This document shows positions 1 to 12,600 of a stretch of DNA of 64,000 nucleotides, piece by piece. Each line of letters opens with the position of its first letter. Position 1 is the first letter of the stretch. The notes below the pieces were generated by a model. It searched no databases, was not told the origin of the DNA, and saw nothing but the letters and a program-made list of their open reading frames with translations. The DNA is taken from NCBI GenBank assembly GCA_020152595.1, contig JAIGNY010001194.1, positions 124,001 to 188,000 of the forward strand, read 5' to 3'. The position numbers and the translations under genes were made by a program. This stretch comes from Chiridota heheva. Its lineage: Eukaryota > Echinodermata > Holothuroidea > Apodida > Chiridotidae.

Positions 1-580
1 AGACTGGTATCACTGGAAAGAAAATTTCACAAACAATCTAAATATGTAAAACAAAATCCATTTTCATTACAATATGCTCAAAAAATTGGCCTAATTTTGC
101 CCAAAATTTGCAAATTTATGTCAATATTTTCTTTATTAAGACTTTTTAATTGAAAAGTTTAGTCTTAGCATTCATTATACACAAAACCTGTAGTGAAAGA
201 AAAGAAAGGAAAGTTGTGAAAATTAATTTTGGAAAAAAAGAAGAAAAAATTTTTGGTCATGTTTTGAACCCCTGGGGCTTTAAGGTTAAGTGGCAATGGA
301 TTAGCAAACTTAACATCTGACATTGATAAATGCAGCAGAGCTGTTCCGCTAAACTTCAATAAAATGACCTAAACATTCCCAAAGCTCAAATGACTCATTT
401 CTAACCATATGTTTAATCTTCATGATTTTCATTTCATTCAAGAATTATTTTAATTATTTTGCTATAATTGCATGTGTCACAATCCCTTCAGTAGTTTATA
501 AACTATTCCGCCAACATAAAATTATGGATTTATAAACCTCCTTGCTTTACAATTTTCAAACAAGAGAGAAAAGTAGGTAC

Positions 581-633
581 CTGGCCTTCAGCCATTTCTT
601 TTTCTTCTCTGAGCTTTGCAACAACTGGATCAC
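581..633 (-). CDS. CLIP1: CLIP1 exon W (last in window)
   Basis: A 53-bp exon, phase 1 in and 0 out, reading DPVVAKLREEKEMAEGQ, acceptor TTTTTATCAG, donor GTACCT. In vertebrate CLIP-170 the acidic linker is followed by an IDFLNSVIVDLQRK-type motif and two zinc knuckles. None of these appears in 1-580, so at least one more exon lies to the left. The intron 634-1343 and the tail 1-580 hold nothing I can identify. Confidence 0.82.
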
Positions 634-3600
634 CTGATAAAAACAATGTGCACATTTATAATCAGCCGATTCACAACTCTCATGAAAAAAGGTTTTCAAA
701 TAGCTCAAAATCTAAATGAAGTGGAATAAAAGAACACAGCTGTCTGTGTAAGTTCCAAATCCCATAACAGCCTTTGCCTTAACAGATGTTTAAAATTGTT
801 ACTAAATCATTTCATTCACAATTAATCAATAAATCAAATACATTAAGAATGTGCTCCTCTTAAGTACAAAATAATAACTTTTGATCAATTTTTAATCCGC
901 AATCAGTCAAGAAAGAACTCTCAATGTTTTTAATTTACTTTTGAAACTTCAACGAAATCATAAGTTTCTTGCAAATAATATGCAAGAATATTTGATTTTT
1001 TGAAAAATAATTTGTGTGAGAAACATTCAGAATTATTAGGAAATATGATATTTTTTTTAGATGAGAGCTCTAAAATTATGATAGTAAGGTAAGGAACACT
1101 GGGGATGTAAGAAAATTATGCACATGTCTTATTAAAAAAAAAAACTTGTTTAAAAACTGACAGAATACAAATCAATGAGCCACTAAGAAGAACAATCACC
1201 ATTATTTATGATGTATGAATGTTGAATAATAAAGACTAGAAAAGCATGTTCATAAAAAGCAGTTGAATTTTTAAAGCGTTCCAACAGGTTTTGTCCAAGA
1301 TTATATACCAATGAGAGGAAAATTAAAATAAAGCTGCTTTTACCATCCTCCTCATCAATATCGCTGGATCTAGCTGCTCTCTCTAAGCTCATCTGAGCCT
1401 GTGTCTGTGTGTCTTCCAGAGCAACTCTTAACTTGGAAGCATCTTGTTGCAGAATTGCTTTCTCTGCCTCCAGACGTCCAACGGTAGTTTTATAACTTTC
1501 CAGTACAAAGCTGTCAGCTCTTAGGTCTGTGATCTGTGGGGAGCAGATTTGAAACTTGTTGATCTTCCTAAAATATATTGTAGGTACACCTTAATATATT
1601 GAATGAACAGGTACAATGAACAGAATGTTCAACTTAACTTTTTTTTACCAGTTCCCCATTTCTTAAAATTGTATGTAAAGGTTACAAAGCATCACATCAC
1701 ATAAACAATGCTTTAAATAACAATAGATTTTATGTTCTTTACTTTCAAAATTGCATAGTAAATTATCTAGCTAGTTTTGAATTAGAAATTTTTCCGAAAA
1801 TTATGCTAAAATGATGTAAGATAAAAGCATGGCCAAGTTGGGCAACTGTATATTCTGATTAATGTTCTTTTTAAATATTTAGAAGCACAAAAAATGGCTA
1901 TCATTAATTAACCTCTCTGGGTTTGATGATTGACAGATTTTTCAACCAATCACCGTATGAATTTTCCTAGCAACAAAATCTGCGAAACTAAGTGAGGCAA
2001 ACATCCTAGACAGTAAACTGAATTTTGTTTATCCCCATTTGCTAAAAACTCTAAAGATCCGGAGAAGTGCCATAAATGTTTTCAAAGCTTGGCAGGCCTC
2101 GCGAACATATAAATGTCAATGCACTGGTCATACACGATTGCGGAATTGAGGTTTGTTTTCCCCACCTAGTTACAGCATTGTTATGGTGGGTGTGGCTTAT
2201 TTTGTAACTTATTATTTTTTTATTTTTTTTAACAAAGATCCACACTTTTTCTTTTTACAGACAGATAAGCCTTTTAACACCTACAAGTTAAAACTGTTGT
2301 TACTATTATTGTTAAAATTATGACTTAATATAGCATAGTTTTATAATTTTCTAGCTTGATGGTAGATTTGTGCCTTTTTCATACATATGTGGTAAGAATA
2401 CTCAAATCTCGCCAAAGTGCCATGTGACCACGATTTATCTTTAACACTACATGAAAATTCCAATGTGGCAATTGTTGATGAAAATGATCCTGTACTATTT
2501 GTTTCACAAAGAAAATTAATCACTAGGTGATGTGCACTTGACTGCTTTTCCCCACGTCAAAGTTGGAAGTAAGTCGGTAAATTTTCGTCCAAAGGTAAAG
2601 TGTCAATATTTTTCTAAAAGTAACAATGTTTCATTTTCGTGGCCATTAGGTGAAATTTTGCAGTAATTTTCAGTAAGGTACCATTTTTTGAAAATGTCCT
2701 CCATAAGCTGTATTAGGCTTATGGTTCAGAAGTTTATAGGTCAGCCTTTAATTCAAAACACTGATATGATTGTTCCCCATTACCTGCTGTTCATATTGCT
2801 CTGCCTCCTCTGTTGATCTGCGACAAGATCATTTGTATATTCCAGCTGCTGCTGCAACGACACCTTCTCCTCCTCCAGTCTCTGGGTCTCCGTCTCCAAT
2901 CTGATGGAATGAGAGAATAGCCAATAAATTTTATGTACAGGTATGTAGTCTCAGGAAGTAACTGTCCCATTTGTTTTCATATATATCTTGCACTATCTTT
3001 GAAAGTGATTGCTGTGAACCAAAAGGTGGCACAGTTGGTTGAACGTATGACTGGATGCTGGATATTCAAGTCTAAGAGCGATTTGGCATGCAATTTTTTT
3101 AATGATATGCAGAATGATACATTGACATCAAGCGTAGATGTTCTGCATTCTTCTCCCCGTTCAGCTTTTGGAAAAAGGCTAATGGCTGGTTGGGTGATGG
3201 TCATCATCCATCAGACACTAAATGACATTAAGACAGAAGGGTTTCTCATCCCATGCTTGGTTCTCTGATTACTTCTGGATAAGAGCTGAGTGAAAATCTG
3301 GTGGTCTTCCAATTAATCTCTCTAAATTAGTTGATTGACAGCTTTTTCAACCAATCACCACAAGAATTTGCCTACCAACAAAATCTGTGTGGGGCAAAAA
3401 TCCTACACGTGGTACTGGTACAGTACAGCTAGCTTGTGGTGCACACTCATGCAGTGATATTCAATAACCTGCACAAAACAAATTTCTGTACACACATACT
3501 GAGCGAAGACAAGATGGTGAACAAAATTACGCATAAGGGTCCACTACAGGCTTTGTAAATCTGATTCCCGTTTTACCCAAAATAGTTAGCAAATGGAATT

Positions 3601-6600
3601 TTGTTCATCACTTTTGCTAATATCTCTAAAGATCTGGAAAAATGCCATAAATGGATCAAAGCTTGCAGCAGGCCACATTAACATCTAAATGTCAATGCAT
3701 TGGTACTGCATGATTGTGGATTTTCAGTTTGTTTGCCCCATCTAAATACTGCGTTGCTAGTGGTAGATGTGGCCTATTTTCTTACTTAGAGAGGATAATT
3801 AACCTCACTGATAGCAGCGCGTGCTGATGCACTCAATGCAATATACTGCACAAAACAAATTTCTGCAAACACAGAATGAGTGACAACAAGATAGTGAACA
3901 AAAATTGCACCTACACCCCACTACGCGCTTTGTACATCCGATTCTTATTACTCAGAACTGTTAGCAGACACAAATTTTGTTTATTCCTTTTGTTAAAAAC
4001 TTGAAAGATCCGAAGAAGTGGCATAAATGGATCAAAACTTGCAGCAGGCCACATCTAAACGTTTAAATGTCAATGCGTTGGAGATGCATAGTTGAGGATT
4101 TGAGGTTTGTTAGCCCCACCTAGTTACAATGTTGCTATGGTGGGTGTTTCCGTTTTTAATGAGGTCAATTAAGAAATTGACAATGCCACGTTTGTTAACC
4201 TAATATGAGATTGCTGCCATGTTTCCACTATATTAGTTTTGGATTCAAATATCAAGGTCTCAATTGCATACTACTCATATTAGGCTCTTGTTTAAACAAA
4301 TATTTTCTGTACTTTTCTCTCAGAATAAAACAATACACAACCTGCATACATCCTTGATGAGTTAACTTGATATCAAATAGTGCTTTGTATGCCAAAGAAC
4401 ATGGACCAAAATCATATAAGGTCTTTATGTACAAACGTTAAACTAATTATCCTTCCCAAAACTAAGATAACATTGATAAGTGAGAGATTCTTCCAGACTA
4501 CTACACTAATACCAAAATCACTGATAAAATAATCATCACCACAGAATTTGCAGTTATAATCATCAAAGTACACACAGAGTTGGAAGTAATTAAAACATTT
4601 CCTGCAGTTCAGAATAAAGGTGACGGAAATCTTCACACGAAAAATCGCGACAGAGATAATATTAATGTAGTGAATACATTTTATATACTTCCTCTTTGGC
4701 AATTTAATGGTCTTTTCATCGCACAATTACATGGGGACATTTTTAGAGCACAAATTTACCACATATACTGTTGTTTACTCAAGAAATCTGTAAAATAACA
4801 GACACAGACACACTCTTGTAGATGTTCACTCTATGAAGGCTATAATTTAACTGATCTGATTGATGCATGTGTCAAGACTCTGTGTGCAGTAATTAAATTC
4901 ATGTTCAATAAAACTTGGTACAAACAAGTTATTATGATACAAAATGTTACAAAAACATGTTTTATTTTATCTTAATCTTCTTCCTGCGAATTCCTGACCG
5001 CCGGAACCATGGTCAGGATTTGCCTACCAAAAGTGTGTGTGTGTGAGGGGGAGGGGGGAGAGGAGGGGAGCAAGTGACATTAAAAGTACCACCTGCATAC
5101 ATCCATAAATATACATAAAATTTAAGCATAAAACTCTTGGCGAAAGGGCCTTTGCTTATAAAGGTCCTTGGTTGTGGAATTCACTCCCAACTGAACTCAA
5201 ATGTATTAATAATGTATCCCTGACCTCCTCCAAAACTAAGCTTAAAACTTTTTTTGTTTAAAAAGACATTAATCTAATGTGCAGCTTGATCCATTGTATT
5301 TCTATTTATGTTGCCATTTCTGTCTTCTTATTTTTGTTTTCGTATTTAATTTCCTTGTATGTAAAGCACTTTTGAATGTTTTTACAAAATTAGCTATATA
5401 AATTTACGTACTATTATTAAATTGCAAAAGAGGGAAGTAAAGATGTATTCAATCTACTGACTTCCTCCTCAAGGTTTTTCTTTCCTTGTGCATTGATCTG
5501 GAAATTAAAACCACAATTATGAAATTATTTTCAATCAAAAGTGCATACTGTTGCAAGCTGTTTTGAAAGTCAAAAGTAGGGGGGGGGGGAGAGGGTGGGG
5601 GGAACTGTAGATTTGTTCCAGCTCCGTCTACTAATCTCTATGGAAGCACCCAATAACTAACAAACTACGATGCATCGTTCCAGTTTACTCACTTTTCTCT
5701 CAATCTACTGACTTCCTCCTCAAGGTTTTTCTTCTCTTGTGTATTGATCTGGAAAATAAAAACACAATTATAATATTATTTTCAATCAACAACTTTGCCA
5801 AAAAAAAAAAAAACCTTAATAACTGAAAACTTTGTTCCAGAAAAGGTTTCAAAATAAAAAGACAACAGCATGCATCCCACCATCCAGTCAAGGAATTGAT
5901 AGCATATCAGATTACAAAGACCTGGCACATGTCAGAAGCATTGTTCTAAAGTCCAAAGATATTAAAAATCAAAATATAATTCTTCTCATCTGAGGCAAAA
6001 ATAAACTGACTCGGGGGACTGTTATGATATTAATTTTCTAATCGCCACCAGCATGTTATAACTGCTGCTGACGCCATCAGCATGATTTATTCAAGTTTGA
6101 CAAAAACTGCTGCTGATCACCAATACATTTTGTGGCATTGAAGGTAGGTGGTTATTTTGCTACAGAAAATATTATTCTGATATATTAAATTTTCGCAACC
6201 TCCAGATCACAGAAGTATCTTGTCTCAAAACTTATTTACAGATTGTTTGATGAGGGCTTAACGGCACCACGACAGCGAGGGTCAAATTGTGCCTAAGAGG
6301 TTAGATCATTCCAGAGGTGAAATATAGTCATCCAACAAAAGTTTGATAAAAAACACAATCTTTGTCCAGATCATTAAATGCATTTTACTTGTTATGATCA
6401 CTGAGAGACAAAACTGTTTTACATCTTTTGTGGCATTGAAGGTAGGTGGTTATTTTACTAGAGAAAATATTATTCTGATATATAAAATTTTTGCAACCTC
6501 CAGATCACAAAAGTATCTTGTCTCAAAACTTATTCACAAATTGTTTGATGAGGGTTTAACGGCACCAAGGGTCAAATTGTGCCTGAGAGGTTAGATCATT

Positions 6601-9600
6601 CCAGAGGGTAGAAAGGAAAGAAAACAGGGGGAGATTGAGAGAAACACAAGAAGTAAAAGCCAGAAAGCTGAGATCGAGAGAGGTGCATGGGTGAAAAAAA
6701 GAAAGTAGAGAAATACAATTCAACCTTTGCCAGAGTAAAGATTTTACTCTAAACTAACAGGATTACTTGGAGATGGTTGGCTGGTTGATGTGAGTTTAAT
6801 GGCACCTCAACAGCAATGGTTACATTGTGCCAGGAATATTTCAATTAATTAATTCATTCATTCAATAGTGAAGATATACAAGGATGGTGGAGAGGTAACT
6901 ACAGGGAGGGGAAAAGGGGGAATGAGGTTGTAAGTAGTAGTGGGTGTATTTACCCGCTGCGTGAGCGGGATATTTCTGAGAGTTATACTTACCTTCCATG
7001 CTATAATATGCAATCTGGTCACACGACCTGATTCTAACGCACTTCTAACCGAACCTAAAAACGCAGTAACCAGCCAAGCCCTGACCTCCATAATACCTCT
7101 GTACCACCTCACCAACATTCCACGAGGCCTGAACGAGAGGGGGGAGGCGGGCGGGATGCATGGAAGGTAAGTATAACTCGTAAATATCCCGCACGCTTAG
7201 CGGTAAATTTACTTCAAGTTATACCTTACCTTCCATGCTATAATATGCAATCAGATTGCAACCGAGGATAGGAAGGAAGGGAGTTCAGATCGCCGCACAT
7301 TTTTTTAATTTTTTTAATGGCTGGTACGAAAACTCACACGAACCGAATCCCGTTTAAAGGACGAAATTCCTTCACCTCGGAAGGATGAAAGACCTCAAGA
7401 GTGGGAAGAACTAAAACATAGGAAACCACGGCGAGGTACAGTCAAACCGAACAAGGCACCATTCGTTGACAGTCACGGAGGGAAAACCTCGAAAGAACCT
7501 GAGCGAAAAGCCCAGAAAAACAAGCCAACCGAAGCGTTTGGACACAATTACAGCAAAGTGTCCACAAAAACGCCACAAGCCACACCGGATTCGTCCACGA
7601 GACAGAACCGGAGGAAACTACGATTGGGAACGGCGTGTACCAACGTAAAACGAATTGAAGAAATCCCGGACAAGGGAAAAATTTGTTAGCGCATAACCGC
7701 GTAAGAGCTAAAGTAAGCGGGGAACACGAACCGAAAAGTGAGTCAGACCAAAAACAAGAGAAAAACCGCAAAAGCGGTTTCTCGAACGGCAATGCACGAG
7801 AGATCCCGTGAAAAGAGGTTATGCCCCGAACCCGAGTGCATACCGCGGCCGTTCTATGAACAGTTCAGACTACTTTAAAAGAAAGCCACTGGATGATCTA
7901 TCGGAGGAAAATGTCACATGACACACTACGAAGAGATCTCCCAGAACTTACCAGTGGTCGCGAGTCAAAGACCGTAGACCCCACTGGAAAAACCCTGGTG
8001 GATAGCTGCAAGTTATCCCAGAGCTCATGACGGAACTAAGCTTGAGAGAGGGCCCACCTCCACAACGGGGAGGGGCGACCAACCCTCAGAAAAGCCATGC
8101 TACGCCGAGGAAAGGCGGGCCGAGGCCACACCATCAAACGGCGCTCCGGGACTGAGATGCAGTCCGCCGGAGCCGGGAAAGAGACAAAAATCGTCCTGAC
8201 CCGAGGGCTCGTGACGGGAAGCCTGCAAGGTCTTGAGCAGCCAAAGTTCGCCCCGCGCCGAGCGAAAAAAGGTCAAGTACCCGTCAAGTTTCCGACAGAA
8301 GGGGTCACAAGGAAAGTGCCCGACCTTGATCAGAAGCCCCGTCGGCACCGACGGTGATATCGGACGGGTGAAAACGTTTCCTTACACCAGGTGGGAGCAC
8401 CGCACCACCACCAAAGGGTGTGACCACCGACTGAACGTGTAAAGCGGAGGACTAAGCGACACCATCCGCAGTCCAGAAAAAGCTGCCGACCCTGAGCAAA
8501 GGTTGTTGAAACTGACTGACCAAAAATCAAAGGCTAGCGAAACAAAAAGGCAGGCCGTTAATATAAAACGATACAAGAAGGGCTGCCAACCGTGTAAGGC
8601 TATGTAGCTGTGAGACGGCATGGGTCGTGAAGATCGCGGAGCCGCATACAACATAGTTGGCGGCACCCAAGCGAGGTCCGAAAACTGCAGCAGTTGCGGG
8701 ACGCGTAGCTCCAGGCCACGCCTATCAACAGCGAAACTTGTCTAAGAAGTTGACTGGAGAAAGTGTTAACGCACTCACGTATAGTAACAACCTTGAAACC
8801 GCGGAGCCTACGGCTCACGGGCGCGAGAAAACGAATACCGTATGTCTGTACGGGCAGTTAAGTAACAGGCCGTAAAACCGCAAGGAAGCAGCTGTAAGGT
8901 GTTAAAGTATGGAATGAACCATACGTTCCGTTGTAGGCAATAGCTACCCCAAACGTAAGGTTGTCTATCAAAAGACCACCTATGGTCAAGAAAAATATCC
9001 CGTGGAGGTAATATTGACAAGTAGGGGGTAACGTACTCACGTCAACCGTATGAGTCATAAACCCCAACACTGGGGTAGAAATCACGAAAGAGGTGGCGTC
9101 CCTGTGTATACTACACGGACCGTTAAACACCCTGCACCACGGAGCGGAAAAGCGGCGTGGCTACTGGGGACTTACGCCGTACAAAGCACGCAACCCGTTA
9201 AGTATTATAGATCCGTTATGGGTCTACAAAGGCGTCAGCATGACAAGTAAAAACCACGAGTGCTCCGCTAACGATGTCGCTGTGCACCACGGAGCAAAAA
9301 GCTCGCGGGCTACGCGGGGACAACTGGTACTGGATGCGTGTCCCGAACGTAGTAGCTATCAGTACCAAAGGACCGTCTAGGTCCACGATAGCGTGAACGC
9401 TACACACCTGTAACGTGAGTCGTTATCTCATTATACCTCTATTCACCACGGGGCCACCGAGTAAGTGGCTACGCGTGGGAAGAAGTACACACGCAGCGTT
9501 CCGTTGAGAATAGTTAAAATATATATAAACTGAGGCCGTAAGAAATAACGGAGGAGTTCACGTGCCACGCAAGCTATACGAGTCGTAAACTGAGTTTGTT

Positions 9601-12600
9601 TCATCACGGAGCTCTGAAACCGGTAGCTGCGTGGGAAGAGGGGACTACCGTCGTTACTCAGTACGTGTCCCGGTAAGAGAAACGGCCGCGGAACTCAGTA
9701 GTTCATGGCTACTGGTCCTCTACCACACAGCCGCTGCTGGTATAGGCTGTTAACTCCGTTTGTATAAAATCACTCACGGAGCCGCTGGCCGGGCGGCTAC
9801 GCGTGGGGACTGCCGTCGAACGCTAAAAACGCCCCAGCAAGAAAAGCGATCGCGGAACACTGCAACACGCTGCTAACGGTCGCAATATCCCGAAGTTCCG
9901 TTACCCGGTGTATCGTGACGTTGTGCGTAAAACTGCGTTAATATCTGTAGAATGTGAGCGAAGGTCGTTCGACGCAAGAATCACATTCAGAGTAGTTTGA
10001 ACGGTGGTGGAACTACGTAACACGGAGGAATAGCTCTCGTGATGGTATGCCTTCCGTAAAGAAGGAAATCTTATCACCCGAGCCCTAGGCCTCGGAAACC
10101 CGAGCAAGCGCTAACACGCGACGCATCCTGGGAGCGTGGCGTGCCGACAAACGGGGACTCGTCCTCGTGTCCATGAACTGGTGAAAAACTATGCGGAACC
10201 GTGACGTTCAACGCGAAAATCTCACCAAGTCAGCTCACCCGGACGTGGGGATCTCCGAAACTAACGGGTGTGACGTACGTTGTACGTTACCTTGCTGTAG
10301 AACTAAGCAGCACTACAGACCCAAGCGTCATCCCATGCCCCGGACGGAGCCGCCAAGTTGTTTGTTTGTTTGTTTGATGAGGTCTTAACGGCACCACGAC
10401 AACGAAGGTCAAATTGTGCCTGAGAGGTCAGATCATTTTAGAGGTAGTAAGGAAAGAGACCAGGGGAAGAATGAGAGAAATTCAAGAACAAAAGCCAGAA
10501 AGCTGTGATCGAGAGAGGAGGTGCATGGGAAAAACTAAAAACAGAGTAGAGAGGGGGTGGAAGAGGAGGATTAAATATGGTTGTAGAGGGATGCATGCTG
10601 AAGGAAGGAGACTATTTTATCTGGAGGATTTTTTTGGAAGAACTCAGCAATTGAGTTGTGGGAGCGAGAGAAGCTCTGTGAAGGTTGTACAGGGGCAAGC
10701 AAGGAGAGCGTGTTGGATTGTAAGGATGCAGTGGCAATTGTTACAGAGGGGTTGGGGAACCAATAAGGAGGTGGGAGTGAGTGAGGTGGGTGTGACCAAT
10801 TCTAAGACGGGTAATATGAGCGTTGTCGATCGAGAAAGGTTGTTGATGGTGGATTTGATCGGGATTGTGGGCTGGATAACATGGAGTTTGTTATCAATTT
10901 GGAAGTTCCATAAGGTTTGCCAGCGGTCACTAACAAGAGAAGCGATAAGCGGTTTGATGTCAGAGAGGGTTTTGGGAAAAGGGGAAGGGAGGAGGTTAAG
11001 GGCAAGCTTAGCGGCTGTATCAGCCCTGTCATTGCCAGGGATGCCAACATGGCTGGGTATCCAGAAGAAAAGAACACTTTTCCTGCAGAGGGTGGGAGAA
11101 AAGAGTTTCGGAGGAGGCGCCAAGAAGTTGTGTTACGGACCCTTACGGGGCGTAAAACAAGCCGTGGGGCGTATGGAACCGGGACATCGAGCCGTCACGG
11201 ACCTAATGGACCCGATGCAAGTAATCCAATGGCTCTACAACGAGCCGTAAAAAGGGGACTAACTCACGTAAGACCCGTGGGCGTGCCGCCTCTTCAGGGC
11301 CTACGGTCCCATCGCGGAACCGAGGACCACAGCGGTGTACTGTGGTTTGAACATGTCGATAACACCAAAGCGCAACCTAAGAAGCGTTTACATGCGACGC
11401 ATTTATCGCAGGACAGTCAAAGCGCGTAACACATCGACACTAGGGACCTGCTCGTCGTCGGCGATGATATAGGCGCAAAACATCGCGGAACTGCGGCGTT
11501 CAACGCGAAAATCCTACAGAGGCAGTGCACACGGCCGTGGAACAGCGTAGCTATGACCAAGCAGCGCCCTAGCTAGCGAACTCAACCGGATTCATCGTAC
11601 AGTGTCACGTTATCCCGTTGCAAAAACTCTGAAGTCGTACAGGCCCGCACGGTCAGAGAAGCGTTTGCACGCTATGCAAAAGCGGGACCTCTGAGGTGCG
11701 TAACGCATCGCCGGCACGGAGGCCTGTCCTCCGTGCCTACAATACTGGTGAAAGTAATTGCGGAAATGTAACGTTCAACGCGGATAATCGTATAAATGGT
11801 GTTCACATGATCGTGGAACTGCGTAGCTAATGGCCACGGAACCATGAATAGAATAGCTCACGGGCGCTATACTACTTGTGAAGATTATCACTTGACACCT
11901 GGCCACATAGCTCGTAGCTAGCTGGTGCATATCCGGGTAAATCGCGATTATGCGATATCCGCTACAAAACACGGAGCCGACGCATCTGAACACCGGAGCC
12001 GCACGCGCTCGGTCGCACCTTGAAAATACCGGTCGCGGTGGAGTCTGTGCTCCGACCACGCCGCTTGAACCAATCGCTGCAAAGAGTACCACGAATGGAC
12101 TCGCAGCATAATCTGCACGCGTAACGCGTGAGATGGATGTGACGGGCGTAAATCAAAGAAGCGTTAGCACGCCACGCCGGGACATCAAGGGTGTGTAGAG
12201 CATCGACGCCCGAGGGCCTGTCCTCCATGTCCATGATACTGGTGAAAATAATTACGGAACGGTAATGTTCAACGACAATCTTAATTGCGTTTGCACGAAG
12301 TCGTGGAACTGCGTAGCTAATGGCTACGGGACCAAGAAGAAAATAGCTGTCGTAATGCTATACTTCTTGTAAAGAAAGTCATCTGTCACCTGACCACGAG
12401 CGTAGTAGCTAGTGGGCGTATAACGGGTGAACTGCATATGTATGCGTTATCCCATTAAAGATAAGTTCCGCTCACTGGAGCCGTCCAATGGAAGCGAAAG
12501 GACCCGTAAACGCGGACCGTGGAATCGTATGGAACGTGCACGGACCCGTAAACACGGGCAGCGGAACCGTCAATGGAACCGCACGGACCCGTAAAACACG

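Noticed and set aside
2933-3268. 111-codon plus-strand frame and weak tRNA-like GGTGGCACAGTTGGTTGAACG
   Set aside because: No recognisable protein, no convincing B box, and no second copy in the window.
10414-11250. 278-codon plus-strand open frame, the longest in the window
   Set aside because: It is the antisense of the LINE fragment at 10358-11117. The opposite strand carries the RNase H and knuckle motifs.
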